This document shows positions 1 through 6,475 of a stretch of DNA of 6,634 nucleotides, piece by piece. The position numbers were made by a program, and so were the translations under genes. The stretch spans positions 1 to 6,634 of the forward strand of contig JAJYNF010000127.1 of the NCBI GenBank assembly GCA_021786455.1, written 5' to 3'. The notes beneath the pieces are model-generated. The model was not told where the DNA came from, ran no database searches, and saw only the letters and a list, made by a program, of their open reading frames with translations. The stretch comes from Acidobacteriota bacterium (GTDB lineage: Bacteria > Acidobacteriota > Terriglobia > UBA7540). Position 1 is the stretch's first letter; every line of letters begins with the position of its first letter.

Positions 1-20
1 CTGATGCGAGCGGGCACGGC

Positions 21-968
21 TTAATCTGCGCGCAGCGGCAGGTTTTTCAAAAAGAAATTGATAATCCGGTCTTCGTAATCTTTCCTCTCTGAAGACGAAG
101 CCATATTCCCTGCCGAGTGGTTGACCAATTGAAGGTCCTTCGGTTCGGGAGCTGTCTGGTAAAGAGCCTCCGTGGTGGCCTTCAAGGCGGGCACATCCTC
201 GCCCGCGACGAAAAGCTTTGCCCGCCCAACTAGTTTGGGTAAATTACGGCGCACGTGCGGATTCGGTGCGCCGAGCGTAAACATCCTGAAAACCATTCCT
301 GAAATAAAGCGAAAAACCGACCCCGTTCCTCCGAGTTTGCGGCTCAGTTGGACATCGAACATTTGGAGCGGGCGCTCGTAAACGTCGTCCACGGCGAGAG
401 CCTGGACTCTGGGATCTCGCTCCGCGGTTGCCAGAGCCGCATAACCGCCAACCGAAGCCCCGTAAAGGCCAATTCGGTGGCGATTGATGCCGGGCTGATG
501 AGTGATTTTTTGTATGGCGGCTTCAACGTCGGCCGCCTCCCGAGCGCCGAGATTGGAGAAGGTTTCATGTGCCTTGGGCCCGGAAAAATTAAATAGGTAC
601 ACATTAAAATGGTTGGCTTGCAAGACTGCGCCCAATGACAGCATGTCAGAGCGGTTCATGTCATAACCCGGACAGACGATGATAGCCGGTGCCCCGCGGA
701 GACCGATCAGTAACCAGCCGGCGTGTTGCCCGCCCTCCGGATCCGTAAAGCTGACGCTCAAGTAGCTTGGCAGCAGATACGTCGCCGGGCTCACATTCTC
801 CACGTTATTGTGAGCCGTCGTGATCCGATAGGTCAGAAACATACTTGCGCCGATTAGAATGGCGAGCATGACGCCCACGATGATTACCCCTCCCAGCAGC
901 GCCTTGGTTACGACCTGAGGCGATGTTCGGGAAGGTACAACGGCCGCTCGATTGCGCTCCAGTGTCAT
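21..968 (-). CDS. Membrane-anchored alpha/beta hydrolase
   Basis: Predicted serine hydrolase of the alpha/beta fold, 315 aa from the ATG at 968. One transmembrane segment at about residues 24-46, after a short basic N-terminus, suggests an inner-membrane anchor with the catalytic domain outside the cytoplasm. The oxyanion-side strand IIVCPGYD is at residues 96-103. The nucleophile elbow GASVGG puts the catalytic Ser at 172. Asp258 (AGED) and His284 (VNHSAGN) fit the rest of the triad. The layout resembles dienelactone-hydrolase or peptidase-S9-like enzymes; the substrate cannot be told. I chose the ATG at 968 because it overlaps the stop of the upstream ORF (ATGA, 965-968), implying translational coupling. 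An in-frame ATG at 1019 would add 17 residues but has no visible ribosome-binding site. Fold is confident, function is not. Confidence 0.85.
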   Translation of the reverse strand: MTLERNRAAVVPSRTSPQVVTKALLGGVIIVGVMLAILIGASMFLTYRITTAHNNVENVSPATYLLPSYLSVSFTDPEGGQHAGWLLIGLRGAPAIIVCPGYDMNRSDMLSLGAVLQANHFNVYLFNFSGPKAHETFSNLGAREAADVEAAIQKITHQPGINRHRIGLYGASVGGYAALATAERDPRVQALAVDDVYERPLQMFDVQLSRKLGGTGSVFRFISGMVFRMFTLGAPNPHVRRNLPKLVGRAKLFVAGEDVPALKATTEALYQTAPEPKDLQLVNHSAGNMASSSERKDYEDRIINFFLKNLPLRAD

Positions 969-1378
969 GCAGGAATCAGCATGCCTTGGGGTTCGAATCC
1001 AGAACCAAAACCCATGCATATTATCATAACTGGATTTTCGGCGGATGAACCTACTAGGTTGAACTCTACCCTTAATGCCTCTGCCGCGGACCGGAGTGAA
1101 TCCTCGCCAGGCTGCGCGCCTTCTTCGAATGCTCCCGCCATCCTTGGGGCCACTTGCTCAACCCCGGGCCCGTCTTCACCCGGAATCACTTCATAGGGTA
1201 GGGTGACGCTTCGATCACCCATAGAAACAACGATTTCCCGGTTGTTTTTGGCCCCTCTCCACGTTGGCGTAACGCCAGCAGGATATTCTGGTGGTTTTCC
1301 GGAGGCGCAATCCACCTTGAGAGCGAGCTTTGCGCGTCGGATTTTAATTCTCGCGTCAGAGATTGTGCGTTGACACAT
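965..1378 (-). CDS. Hypothetical protein upstream of the hydrolase
   Basis: Open frame of 137 codons that I do not recognise. It has no transmembrane segment, Cys motif or signal peptide. It begins with a basic stretch (ARIKIRRAKLALK), followed by a mixed soluble-looking sequence including REIVVSMGDRSVTLPYEVIP. In favour of it being real: its stop overlaps the hydrolase ATG by four bases (ATGA), the spacing of coupled operon genes. Against: the ribosome-binding site is weak (AGGG only 3 bases before the ATG), and the last ~25 residues, rich in Met, Gly and Phe, look less protein-like. The ATG at 1376-1378 touches the -35 box of the divergent tmRNA promoter, so a downstream start (GTG in LALKVD, or ATG in SMGDRS) is possible. 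Confidence 0.45.
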   Translation of the reverse strand: MCQRTISDARIKIRRAKLALKVDCASGKPPEYPAGVTPTWRGAKNNREIVVSMGDRSVTLPYEVIPGEDGPGVEQVAPRMAGAFEEGAQPGEDSLRSAAEALRVEFNLVGSSAENPVMIICMGFGSGFEPQGMLIPA

Positions 1379-1398
1379 TCGCCCTGACGGATTAGATT
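1370..1398 (+). promoter_or_regulatory. Sigma70-type promoter of the tmRNA gene
   Basis: A perfect -35 hexamer TTGACA (1370-1375) is followed by a 17-base spacer and a -10 hexamer TAGATT (1393-1398, 4 of 6 matches to TATAAT). Seven bases separate the -10 box from position 1406, the predicted mature 5' end of the tmRNA, so transcription probably starts at or next to the mature end. This fits strong constitutive expression. The box overlaps the start codon of the divergent minus-strand ORF. Confidence 0.8.
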
Positions 1399-1405
1399 AC
1401 ATAAA

Positions 1406-1774
1406 GGGGGCGTTCCGGCTTCGACGGAGGCTCTTGCGTTCAGAAGGCACGTCGGGGGTCCCACACCACCCGTAATCGGAGTGGGAAACGACAACTGCCA
1501 ACACGCAGTTTGCTTACGCTGCCTAATTAAAGGTAGCGCGTCTCCTTCGCCCGGCCCGCAGGGCGAAGAGAGGCGTCGAACAGCGGGCTGGTCTGAAGTT
1601 CGCCGCCTGAGAACTTCGGGCGAGATTCCGGGCAACCGGAACCGGGCTAGCGGACGGTTCGTTCTTGCCCTTTCCTGAGAGCCGCTCGCGAAAATGAGAG
1701 CGAACGGGATAAGCGTGTAGGCTTCTGACCGTTAGGCTTTTCGGACGGGGGTTCGACTCCCCCCGCCTCCACCA
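1406..1774 (+). ncRNA. ssrA: Transfer-messenger RNA (tmRNA), complete
   Basis: One-piece tmRNA of 369 nt that rescues stalled ribosomes by trans-translation. The 5' GGGGGCG (1406-1412) pairs with CGCCTCC (1764-1770) as a 7-bp acceptor stem with one G-U pair, followed by encoded ACCA (1771-1774). GGCTTCGACGG (1417-1427) is the family's D-arm-like signature. The T arm is GGGGG/TTCGACT/CCCCC (1747-1763). An H-type pseudoknot PK1 can be drawn from CGGG (1453-1456) with CCCG (1469-1472) and TCCCAC (1459-1464) with GTGGGA (1481-1486), ending 10 bases before the resume codon. The mRNA-like part reads GCC at 1497 to TAA at 1524-1526, giving tag ANTQFAYAA, with the A at -4 usual for resume sites. Further stems are CTTCGCCC/GGGCGAAG (1545-1552/1561-1568) and a GCAA-capped hairpin (1626-1641). 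Confidence 0.97.
1497..1526 (+). other. tmRNA proteolysis-tag reading frame (ANTQFAYAA)
   Basis: Nine codons plus TAA inside the tmRNA encode A-N-T-Q-F-A-Y-A-A. The hydrophobic C-terminus ending in Ala-Ala matches degrons read by ClpXP-type proteases in other bacteria. The penultimate region is F-A-Y-A-A rather than the Y-A-L-A-A of E. coli. The frame was chosen because it alone combines a GCC resume codon after PK1 with an early TAA and an AA ending. Confidence 0.9.
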
Positions 1775-1805
1775 GCGGCTTTTTCACAACCAACAGTTTC
1801 CAAGG

Positions 1806-2144
1806 GTGGGGGTAGCCATATCTGAGATATGGGTCAACGGTCGCCTAGATATGTCCTCTCGCAGGATTCGAGTGGAAATCTCACTCTCTGGTTTGACCAT
1901 TTCTCTCGAGGGAAGGTCAAGCGCAGCCCATGTAGAGGGCCTCATCCTCAAAACCGCTATGAAAGTCGAAGTCCTCGGGATTTCACTCGGGAGCAACCTC
2001 CAGCCATTTACACCTCAGATGAAAAGGCTTGTCCGTGGCTTCAAGGAATCGGCAAGAAAACTTGCGCCGCCGCTTTCCAGGCCAGCGGCGAGTTCCGACT
2101 CTTTGATTCCCAGTACGTCTCGAGACGTCCCGCAGGTGCGGTAA
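1806..2144 (+). CDS. Marginal ORF, possible short hypothetical protein
   Basis: Open frame of 112 codons from a GTG, or 97 from the ATG at 1851, in the stretch downstream of the tmRNA. I recognise no family. The first ~60 residues have an alternating beta-like pattern (RIRVEISLSGLTISLEG), which looks more protein-like than random. The rest is Ser/Pro/Arg-rich and overlaps the minus-strand transposase remnant, so the frame may be a truncated gene running into foreign sequence. No clear Shine-Dalgarno precedes either start. It could equally be a chance ORF. Confidence 0.25.
   Translation: MGVAISEIWVNGRLDMSSRRIRVEISLSGLTISLEGRSSAAHVEGLILKTAMKVEVLGISLGSNLQPFTPQMKRLVRGFKESARKLAPPLSRPAASSDSLIPSTSRDVPQVR
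1816..1832. repeat. Perfect inverted repeat CCATATC-TGA-GATATGG
   Basis: Seven-base arms separated by three bases, 42 bases after the tmRNA end. It has no T-tract, so it is not an intrinsic terminator. Its size and symmetry would suit a dimeric regulator's operator, but no partner copy or dependent gene is evident. Confidence 0.4.
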
Positions 2145-2364
2145 ATGCAGTTGGGCGATCAGGCCGCAGGGGGTCATCAACGCCTTCCGCACTTTGTAGC
2201 CCCAATGCCGTAGCGTGCTTGCGGCGCGCGCCTGGCGACCCCGTCCCAACCGAGTCGCCCGCTCCGCACCCGCCAATTCCTCCACCTTCTTTCGAGCCTC
2301 GGCCAGCACCATGCCCTGCAACTCGCCCCACCAAACCCGATAGTGCTACCTTGCTCTTCTCCAT
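1983..2364 (-). pseudogene. Frameshifted remnant of a mutator/IS256-like transposase N-terminus
   Basis: The ATG at 2364 has a good ribosome-binding site (AAGGAG, 10 bases upstream) and starts MEKSKVA. A one-base shift near 2343 then leads into a frame reading YRVWWGELQGMVLAEARKKV, then WGYKVRKALMT and CGLIAQLHLPHLRD, down to about 2127. The pattern 'GYxxRxxxTxxGxxxxLxxPxLR' recalls the N-terminal region of mutator-type (IS256-like) transposases. After 2127 the frame stays open to 1983, but the Arg-rich sequence no longer resembles that family. The catalytic DDE region is absent, so the copy is dead. The family assignment rests on pattern memory of one segment and is tentative; the frameshift relative to the start with a good ribosome-binding site is directly visible. 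Confidence 0.4.
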
Positions 2365-2649
2365 ATGAGGGTGTCTCCTTTCTGCTGCCCCGTCAGGCTG
2401 GAAATCTTCTACCGGAGATATCCTCTTTCCCTTTCAACCTCGATTTTCAACACGAAATGTTACAGCCCATGCTTCTACGGGCCGACCCCTCGTCGCTGGA
2501 AGGCCCCATCCGCGAATATTCAAGTAGGTCTTCCATTTAGGGACGGCTGGGTGTATGGTGCCTGTGGGGGGAAGCAACGGCCCAATCCGGCTCAATCATC
2601 AGCCAGACTGGAAGTTATCCATAAATTGACCAAACCAGGCAGTCGTTTT

Positions 2650-4287
2650 GTGCCACAGATCACCGATCGTGTAGGCCAGGGCGGACCCTTCCCTCCCCTC
2701 GGGCCGAGCGTAAAAGCTCTGTTGATCTGGCCGCGCTTTCCCGCTTCTTTCTGGAGTTTTGAGGGCATCCTGGATATTGTTCCCATTGAGACGGACCAGC
2801 CGCCGCTGGGTCTCCTCACCGTTGCCGCCCTTTGTCCGAAAAACTGGACTCTTCGGCTGATTGACCGGGGCTTTGAAGAGCTTCAGGACGCGGATATCCT
2901 TTGGGCCGACCTAGTGATGGTCAGCGGAATGCGTGTTCAGAAGGAGGATATTCAGGAAACGCTCATTCGGGCCCGGGAATTGGGCAGGCGGACGATGATC
3001 GGGGGACCTTTCGCCAGCAGTGAGCCGGAACTCCTGCTTCAATTTGCGGACCATGTGGTGGTGGGCGAGCCCGACGAAGTTTTCCCGGAGATTGCGGCCG
3101 ACATCGAGCGCGGCTCCGCGAAAAGCCTTTACGTGGTGACCGAGAAGCCCGATGTCAGCAAGTCGCCCCTGCCCCGTTTCGATCTCCTGAAAATCGAGAA
3201 GTACGCCTCCATGGCGGTGCAGTTCTCCCGCGGCTGCCCGTTCCAGTGCGAATTCTGCGACATCATCACCATTTACGGAAGGAAACCTCGCACCAAGTCC
3301 CCCGCCCAGCTGATCGCGGAGCTCAATGCGCTCTACGAACTCGGCTGGCGAGAGCAGGTCTTTATCGTGGACGATAATTTCATCGGCAACCACAAACGGG
3401 CTTTCGAACTCTCCCTCGAATTGCGCCAATGGCAGGAATCGCGCGGCTATCCGATGCTGCTTTACACCGAGGCGTCAGTTGACCTGGCCCAGAAGCCGGA
3501 ATTGATTAAGGCCATGGTGGACGCCAATTTCTTTTATGTCTTCATTGGGATCGAGAGCCCCTCGCCCACGTCCCTAACCGAAGCCAAGAAATACCAGAAC
3601 CTGCGGCGCGACCCGCTGGAAAGCATCCGGTTCATCCAGAGCGAAGGTCTCTGGGTGACGGCGGGGTTTATCGTCGGTTTCGATTCCGACACCGAGGAAA
3701 TCTTTGATCTGCAAGCGGAATTCATTGAGGCGGCCGCCATTCCCTGGGCCATGGTGGGCTTTCTGCAGGCGCCTCCTACGACTCCACTCTTTGATCGGAT
3801 GATGAACGAGGGCCGTTTGCTGATGGAGAGCACGGCCACCAGCAACTTCGATCCCCCCAATTTCGAAACTCTCCTCCCGTTACCGGTCCTGCTGAAGGGT
3901 TTCCGGAAAGTTCTCGCGTCGATCTACGCGCCCTCCGCCTTCTACGAACGGTCCTATCGCTCGCTGCTGCAATGGAAAGCGCGCAAACCGCAGAAGGCCT
4001 CGAAGATTCCCTTTGTGCCCCTGATGGGAATCGTGATTCGCTCCATCCTCCACCAGGGCATCCGCTCGTCCTATCGCAAATCGTATTGGAAATTCCTGTG
4101 GCGTCTCTTGAGTCGCTGGCCTTTCAATGGCGCGAAGTTCAGCCTCGGGTTTGCCATGCTGCTCTCCGGACATCACTTCATTCGCTACGCCAATACCGTG
4201 GTGGACGATCTGGATTGCGAACTCGAAAGAATCCGGACCGAGGAATTGGCCGCTGACCTTCGCCGCGAGACGGCGGCGGCCTTGTAG
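2650..4287 (+). CDS. Cobalamin-binding radical SAM protein with DUF4070-like C-terminus
   Basis: Class-B-type radical SAM enzyme, 545 aa from the GTG at 2650. An N-terminal B12-binding-like Rossmann domain spans about residues 21-150 (VKALLIWPRFPASFWSFEG near its start, then PPLGLLTVAAL and VVVGEPDEVFPEI). The radical SAM core carries the CxxxCxxC cluster motif RGCPFQCEFC with Cys196, Cys200 and Cys203, followed by FIVDDNFIGN, FIGIESPSP and GFIVGFDSDTEEIF. The C-terminal third (from about residue 365: LQAPPTTPLFDRM, then IYAPSAFYERSY) matches DUF4070. The family often methylates unactivated carbons; the hopanoid C-2 methylase HpnP shares this layout, but nothing shows that substrate here. The start is uncertain. 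The homologous part begins at a GTA codon (2710), which cannot initiate. Alternatives are TTG 2626 and ATG 2365, the latter adding 95 residues that look non-coding. Confidence 0.92.
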   Translation: MPQITDRVGQGGPFPPLGPSVKALLIWPRFPASFWSFEGILDIVPIETDQPPLGLLTVAALCPKNWTLRLIDRGFEELQDADILWADLVMVSGMRVQKEDIQETLIRARELGRRTMIGGPFASSEPELLLQFADHVVVGEPDEVFPEIAADIERGSAKSLYVVTEKPDVSKSPLPRFDLLKIEKYASMAVQFSRGCPFQCEFCDIITIYGRKPRTKSPAQLIAELNALYELGWREQVFIVDDNFIGNHKRAFELSLELRQWQESRGYPMLLYTEASVDLAQKPELIKAMVDANFFYVFIGIESPSPTSLTEAKKYQNLRRDPLESIRFIQSEGLWVTAGFIVGFDSDTEEIFDLQAEFIEAAAIPWAMVGFLQAPPTTPLFDRMMNEGRLLMESTATSNFDPPNFETLLPLPVLLKGFRKVLASIYAPSAFYERSYRSLLQWKARKPQKASKIPFVPLMGIVIRSILHQGIRSSYRKSYWKFLWRLLSRWPFNGAKFSLGFAMLLSGHHFIRYANTVVDDLDCELERIRTEELAADLRRETAAAL

Positions 4288-4409
4288 GCATTGCCAGGAA
4301 GACTCACCTCGCCCGCAACCAGACACAATAACCGGTTTGGGGGTGAGGCGGCCCGGCTGAGTCCTTGCGGGAAACGGCTTGCAGCGGTGGGTATGGCGAC
4401 ACAACGGGG

Positions 4410-4703
4410 TTACCACGTTCGGCGTTTGGCGGGACGGTGTTTTTCGAGATATTCCTCAAGGTCCTGATCAGAAAGTGTGGCGTGGCGCGGAACGGGCCGG
4501 TCCCGAGATTCGAGAGCAAGGTTTCGACGCAGCTTTTGATAGCAAAGGTCGGCAGCGTCCTGGTAGGGCATGTGCTTCTCGACAAACGACTGATTTGAAA
4601 TCGTGAATATAAACTCACGATTCTCAGTTTTCTGGTCCACCACGCGGTAGAGATAATCCCGGCCTCGCGGTTTCAACCGGAATCCCAAGTACAGAATCTT
4701 CAA
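4410..4703 (-). CDS. Small basic hypothetical protein
   Basis: A 97-aa protein I do not recognise. It starts at a TTG (4701-4703) with a strong Shine-Dalgarno GGAGG five bases upstream (4709-4713), which decides the start. The N-terminal half looks like a compact alpha/beta fold (MKILYLGFRLKP, YLYRVVDQ, REFIFTI). The C-terminal half is helical and charged (DAADLCYQKLRRNLALE, SDQDLEEYLEKH) and ends in a basic tail. There is no transmembrane segment or metal motif. It is convergent with the radical SAM gene (122 bases between stops) and follows a cold-shock pseudogene on the same strand. Confidence 0.65.
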   Translation of the reverse strand: MKILYLGFRLKPRGRDYLYRVVDQKTENREFIFTISNQSFVEKHMPYQDAADLCYQKLRRNLALESRDRPVPRHATLSDQDLEEYLEKHRPAKRRTW

Positions 4704-4722
4704 CGTAGCCTCCGTCCTACGA

Positions 4723-4739
4723 GCGGGACTTCGGCCCGC
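4723..4739. repeat. GC-rich hairpin with a cTTCGg tetraloop
   Basis: GCGGG (4723-4727) pairs with CCCGC (4735-4739). Inside, C4729 and G4734 close a TTCG loop and A4728 is bulged. It lies between the stop of the cold-shock pseudogene and the Shine-Dalgarno of the 97-aa gene. No T-tract follows on either strand, so a REP-like element or processing hairpin is more likely than a terminator. Confidence 0.5.
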
Positions 4740-4740
4740 G

Positions 4741-4965
4741 TCAACGCACGAGGCGGACGCGGGTGCGAAGCCAGCGGGCTCCTAAAGCTTGCCCCTCCTC
4801 CTCTGCTTGCAGCCCCTTGGGGCCTTGGGTGGCCGTGAACTCCACTGTCTCTCCTTCCGCGAGCGATTTGTAGCCCTCCGACTGGATGGCCGTGAGGTGA
4901 ACGAAAACGTCACTCCCGGAGGAACGCTGGATAAAAGCATATCACTACGGTTTTCTGGTTTTCAC
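4741..4965 (-). pseudogene. Cold-shock domain protein (CspA family), N-terminally broken
   Basis: The minus strand from 4941 to the TGA at 4741-4743 encodes 66 residues with clear cold-shock-domain sequence. It opens YAFIQRSSGSDVFVHLTAIQ, followed by SEGYKSLAEGETVEF and TATQGPKGLQA. The second RNA-binding motif (VFVHL) and the usual 'EGxxVEFxxxxGPKGxQA' end are intact. Just before YAFI are two in-frame stops, TGA (4942-4944) and TAG (4945-4947), where the family has the K-G-Y/F-G of the first RNA-binding motif. Further up, GTG-AAA (4960-4965) could be what is left of the conserved 'VKWFN'. No in-frame start exists, so a full ~65-70 aa protein cannot be made. The C-terminus has about 17 extra Arg-rich residues beyond the family's usual end, suggesting the original stop was also lost. 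CspA proteins are cytoplasmic RNA chaperones; this copy is probably inactive. Confidence 0.8.
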
Positions 4966-5498
4966 CAAGAAATAAATCAGCCGGGCGCGAGTGACTTACC
5001 GGCTCAAAGCCGCAAAGCCGGAGGAAAAGTCGAACGCGACCTTTCAACAGGTGCCCGATCCCACGCCGCTCCAGGCTCGGGCCGATGAACTGATTCGGGC
5101 GTTCTTAGTAACCGGAAGCTGACTCCGCCGTCATCCTTCGGTGAATCAGCAGCATCCCCCCTCGGCGCTACTGAAACTTCGGCTTAGACATTCAAGCTTC
5201 TTGCGGGCCACAAAATTCCGATTCGGCTAAGTGGCGCGAAAACGCCTCAGCATAGCTAGGTCGAATTGCTTTAGAAACCGAAGGCCCGGGGCGACCCCCG
5301 TTCAATAAAATCCCTCCAGTGTTTCGCTAAGCACCCGGCCACGCTCTCGTAGAGAGGCTCGCGCTTGCGGCATGTATAGCCGCAGACGATGTCCCTGCTG
5401 CTGACCTCTGAAACTGACCGTGACAAAGCAACCATCTCCGGATGCCCAATCCCGAAGATGCCACGCAAGGCGGTTGCGGTTGTTGGGCAAAATGAGAC
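4966..5498. other. Region without a recognisable gene
   Basis: About 530 bases between the cold-shock pseudogene and prmC. On the plus strand, 4991-5122 reads 43 codons from a GTG with a protein-like composition (TYRLKAAKPEEKSNATFQQV, then TPLQARADELIRAFLVTGS and TGA). It may be the tail of a decayed gene, but I recognise no family. On the minus strand, two overlapping 65-66 codon frames (5271-5468 and 5302-5502) resemble nothing known. I see no convincing terminator for the prfA-prmC operon here, and no tRNA. Confidence 0.5.
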
Positions 5499-6440
5499 TC
5501 AACCATCGCGAAGCGATTGGTCCTGTGGTTTCTGCGCCAACGCGACGCGCGGGATGCCGGCCAGGTCCGGACGAATCTCAATCCGACTCCACTCATGGCC
5601 CAGCAGCGCCAGCACGCGGTCACGCATCTGGTAGCCTATCTCGACCGCAACCCAACCGCTCGTCTTGAGGACGAGCTGGGCTTGCGGGAACAACTGGCGA
5701 TAGATATCCTCTCCGCGCTCCAACCCGCCCCACGCCAGGCGGGGCTCGAACTCGCGTACCTCGCGTTGGAGATTAGCGATTTCGCCGCGGCCGATGTAAG
5801 GCGGGTTAGAGACCACAAAATCAAACGCCCCGAGGTAGGGGGCTTTTAAGAAATAAGTCAGCAAATCGGTTTCGCGAAACCCGACGCGGTTGTTCAATCC
5901 CAGCCGCGCGGCGTTCCGCGCGGCCACGCCGAGGGCTGCCGGGGAAATGTCCGTCGCATAGATTTCAGCGTCGGAACATTCCTTAGCCAATGCCAGCGCG
6001 ATGCATCCTGAGCCAGTCCCAACATCCACGACCTTGATCGGTCCTGCGCCAGCGGCACGTTCTGTAGCCGCCAACTCTAGGATTGCCTCAACCAGGTGTT
6101 CCGTTTCAGGACGAGGGATGAGGACGTCCGGGGTGATTTCAAAGTCCAGTCCCCAAAATTCCTGATGGCCGGTGATATATTGCGTGGGTTTGCCGCTCAG
6201 TCGCTCGGCGATTAGCCCCCCATATCGTTCCACCAGAGTCGGGGATAGCTGGCGATCGGCGTGTGAGTAGAGATAGGCTCGGTCGCAGTCCAGCACGTGC
6301 ATCAGGAGCAACTCTGCCGCCAGGGTTGCCGACGGGGTCTGGCCAGCCACCAGACGGCGCAGCCCCTCGCGGAGGGCGTCGCGCACGGTACAGTTTTTCG
6401 GCGTGGGGCTTGGATTCGCGCCGAGAACTCCCGAAGTCAT
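5499..6440 (-). CDS. prmC: Peptide chain release factor N5-glutamine methyltransferase
   Basis: PrmC (HemK) uses S-adenosylmethionine to methylate the glutamine of the GGQ motif in release factors RF1 and RF2, tuning peptide release in the cytoplasm. The product is 313 aa, slightly over the usual ~280-290. A helical N-terminal release-factor-binding domain covers residues ~18-90. PRPETE is at 109-114, SAM motif I VDVGTGSG at 138-145, the acidic residue Asp164 in YATDIS, and the signature NPPY at 212-215, which holds the substrate glutamine. I chose the ATG at 6440 because GGAG lies nine bases upstream (6450-6453). A TTG at 6470 would add 10 residues and sit 5 bases after prfA but lacks a ribosome-binding site. 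It lies directly downstream of prfA, its substrate gene, a very common operon arrangement. Confidence 0.96.
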   Translation of the reverse strand: MTSGVLGANPSPTPKNCTVRDALREGLRRLVAGQTPSATLAAELLLMHVLDCDRAYLYSHADRQLSPTLVERYGGLIAERLSGKPTQYITGHQEFWGLDFEITPDVLIPRPETEHLVEAILELAATERAAGAGPIKVVDVGTGSGCIALALAKECSDAEIYATDISPAALGVAARNAARLGLNNRVGFRETDLLTYFLKAPYLGAFDFVVSNPPYIGRGEIANLQREVREFEPRLAWGGLERGEDIYRQLFPQAQLVLKTSGWVAVEIGYQMRDRVLALLGHEWSRIEIRPDLAGIPRVALAQKPQDQSLRDG

Positions 6441-6475
6441 GACAGGAATCTCCGCTCGCGTCTCGGGCAAGCAAA

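Noticed and set aside
988..1004. GGTTCGAATCC, identical to a tRNA T-loop consensus
   Set aside because: The flanking bases do not form a T stem beyond two or three pairs, and no acceptor, D or anticodon arm is present; it lies within the hydrolase/hypothetical coding region. It also matches the tmRNA 3' end too poorly to be an attachment-site copy.
1680..1784. AGCCGCT (1680-1686) pairing with AGCGGCT (1774-1780) followed by TTTTT as a tmRNA terminator
   Set aside because: The left arm is about 90 bases away inside the tmRNA structure and the right arm starts in the CCA end; not a compact terminator hairpin.
2911..3429. Long minus-strand open frame opposite the radical SAM gene
   Set aside because: It is antisense to strongly conserved radical SAM sequence and has no recognisable family; it is a codon-bias shadow. 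The same applies to 3880-4416.
4303..4347. CTCACC/GGTGAG inverted repeat between convergent genes as a bidirectional terminator
   Set aside because: Only six pairs around a 33-base loop and no T-tract on either strand.
4789..5088. 99-codon plus-strand frame
   Set aside because: It is antisense to the clear cold-shock-domain sequence and has no protein-like features of its own.
5505..5522. Inverted repeat ATCGC-GAA-GCGAT at the end of prmC as a terminator
   Set aside because: It lies within the last prmC codons, and on the minus strand the first T-run is about ten bases after the stem and only four long.
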